From contig NZ_JANDBD010000002.1 in NCBI RefSeq assembly GCF_024320865.1, positions 1-64,000 on the forward strand: a stretch of 64,000 nt of DNA, written 5' to 3'. Source of the stretch: Mycolicibacterium arenosum. Lineage in GTDB: Bacteria; Actinomycetota; Actinomycetes; Mycobacteriales; Mycobacteriaceae. The translations under genes and the position numbers were made by a program. Below the pieces are notes generated by a model. That model ran no database searches and was not told the DNA's origin. It saw only the letters and a list, made by a program, of their open reading frames with translations. Position 1 is the stretch's first letter. Each line of letters opens with the position of its first letter. Below, piece after piece: positions 63,166-64,000 of the stretch.

Positions 63166-64000
63166 CCGCCCTACTTTCGACCAAACCCGACGTCGACTTC
63201 ACCGACGGCACCTTCTACGCCGACGGTGGTGCGCGCGCGGCGTATGCGTGGATGCGCGAGAACTCGCCGGTCTTCCGTGACCGCAACGGACTGGCGGCCG
63301 CGACCACGCATCAGGCGGTGCTGGAGGCCGAGCGCAACCCGGAACTGTTCTCCAATACCGGCGGGATCCGGCCCGAGACGCCCGGCATGCCGTACATGAT
63401 CGACATGGACGATCCGCAACACGTGTTGCGCCGCAAGCTGGTTAACTCCGGCTTCACGCGCAAGCGCGTCATGGACAAGGTGCCGTCGATCGCCACGCTG
63501 TGCGACACGCTGATCGACTCGGTCTGTGAGCGCGGGGAGGCCGACTTCGTCCGCGACATCGCGGCACCGCTGCCGATGGCGGTGATCGGCGACATGCTCG
63601 GTGTGCTGCCCGAAGACCGTGCGCTGCTTCTGGAGTGGTCCGACGACCTGGTGACCGGGTTGAGTTCGCACATCGACGAACTGACCGCGCAGAAGGTCAT
63701 GGAGGCGTTCGCCGGCTACACCGCGTTCACCATGGACATCATCGCCAAGCGTCGTACCGAACCCACCGAGGACCTGTTCTCGATCCTGGTGAACGCCGAG
63801 GTCGAGGGCCAGCGGATGTCCGATGACGAGATCGTGATGGAGACGCTGCTGATCCTCATCGGCGGCGACGAGACGACGCGACACACGCTGTCCGGCGGCA
63901 CCGAACAGCTGCTGCGGCATCGGGATCAGTGGGAGGCGCTGGTGGCGGATGAGCAGAAGCTGCCGGCCGCCATCGAGGAGATGCTGCGGTGGACGTCACC
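63162..64000 (+). CDS. cyp142: Cytochrome P450 CYP142, truncated by the window edge
   Basis: The first 279 codons of a P450: KPDVDFTDGTFYADGGAR at residues 8-25, MPYMIDMDDPQHVLRRKLVN near residue 77 (C-helix region), LLILIGGDETTRHTLSGG near residue 229 (I-helix with the Asp/Thr pair) and the start of EEMLRWTS (E of ExxR). The heme-Cys loop is beyond the window. CYP142 oxidises C26 of cholesterol, backing up CYP125 with opposite stereochemistry. The GTG overlaps the Rv3519-like stop. The frame is open to base 64000. Confidence 0.92.
   Translation, partial: MTALLSTKPDVDFTDGTFYADGGARAAYAWMRENSPVFRDRNGLAAATTHQAVLEAERNPELFSNTGGIRPETPGMPYMIDMDDPQHVLRRKLVNSGFTRKRVMDKVPSIATLCDTLIDSVCERGEADFVRDIAAPLPMAVIGDMLGVLPEDRALLLEWSDDLVTGLSSHIDELTAQKVMEAFAGYTAFTMDIIAKRRTEPTEDLFSILVNAEVEGQRMSDDEIVMETLLILIGGDETTRHTLSGGTEQLLRHRDQWEALVADEQKLPAAIEEMLRWTS

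Overview
The window looks like a high-GC mycobacterial chromosome, most likely a fast-growing Mycolicibacterium-type species. The evidence is an HSP65-type GroEL, a 13E12-repeat HNH remnant, F420-dependent Ddn-like and LLM-class enzymes, PknH_C-type lipoproteins, a PPE/PE-like type VII secretion pair, an NxGxxNxG repeat protein and, above all, an almost complete KstR/KstR2 cholesterol-catabolism locus. Gene order follows the M. tuberculosis Rv3553-to-Rv3518c segment read backwards. Species assignment is inference; family names come from recognising the proteins, not from a search.

Layout. (1) 1-14.6 kb: a scar in which an IS110-type transposase end is joined to a 13E12 HNH gene end. Then come housekeeping and accessory genes: two paralogous SDRs, a HAD-IIA phosphatase, a secreted protein, an SRPBCC protein, a DEAD/DEAH helicase, a polysaccharide deacetylase, a cupin, a TetR/SDR pair with a duplicated operator, a DUF5995 protein, solitary groEL2 behind two CIRCE elements, another SDR, a ThrE-type exporter, and an MFS transporter coupled to a flavin-fold oxidase. 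(2) 14.6-20 kb: the KstR2-type ring C/D module ipdC-ipdB-ipdA-echA20, divergent from two SDRs (Rv3549c and Rv3548c homologues) across a perfect KstR2 box. (3) 20-37.8 kb: the KstR core. It holds fadA5 with two Ddn-like genes and an NTF2-fold gene, and the divergent igr operon cyp125-fadE28-fadE29-chsH2-chsH1-ltp2. A PPE-like/PE-like pair and a stand-alone NxG repeat gene follow. Then hsd4B-kstD diverges from hsaE-hsaG-hsaF. (4) 37.8-49.6 kb: an insert unrelated to steroids. It contains trhA, a permease/TIGR03943 pair, a RecQ helicase fused to a phosphoribosyltransferase-like domain, a hemophore-like protein, an uncharacterised five-gene GntR operon (GntR, APC permease, HisC-like aminotransferase, FGGY kinase, HAD phosphatase), and an IclR regulator. 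(5) 49.6-64 kb: a second KstR block with the Rv3531c-Rv3530c-Rv3529c homologues, two tandem PknH_C-type lipoproteins, kshA with its Rv3527-like partner, a gamma-carbonic anhydrase, small secreted proteins, the Rv3521-ltp4-ltp3 operon, an Rv3520c-like F420 oxidoreductase, an Rv3519 homologue and a cyp142 gene cut by the window edge.

How the genes work together. Cyp125 and Cyp142 oxidise the sterol side chain at C26. FadA5, ChsE1-ChsE2 (FadE28-FadE29), ChsH1-ChsH2, Ltp2 and probably Hsd4B shorten it by beta-oxidation and retro-aldol cleavage. KstD and KshA open ring B. HsaE, HsaG and HsaF convert the ring A fragment to pyruvate and propionyl-CoA. EchA20, IpdAB and IpdC degrade rings C/D. Six TnnAACnnGTTnnA boxes (KstR) and one AnCAAGnnCTTGnT box (KstR2) tie these units together. 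No rRNA, tRNA or CRISPR array was seen, and no gene-free gap exceeds 300 bases.
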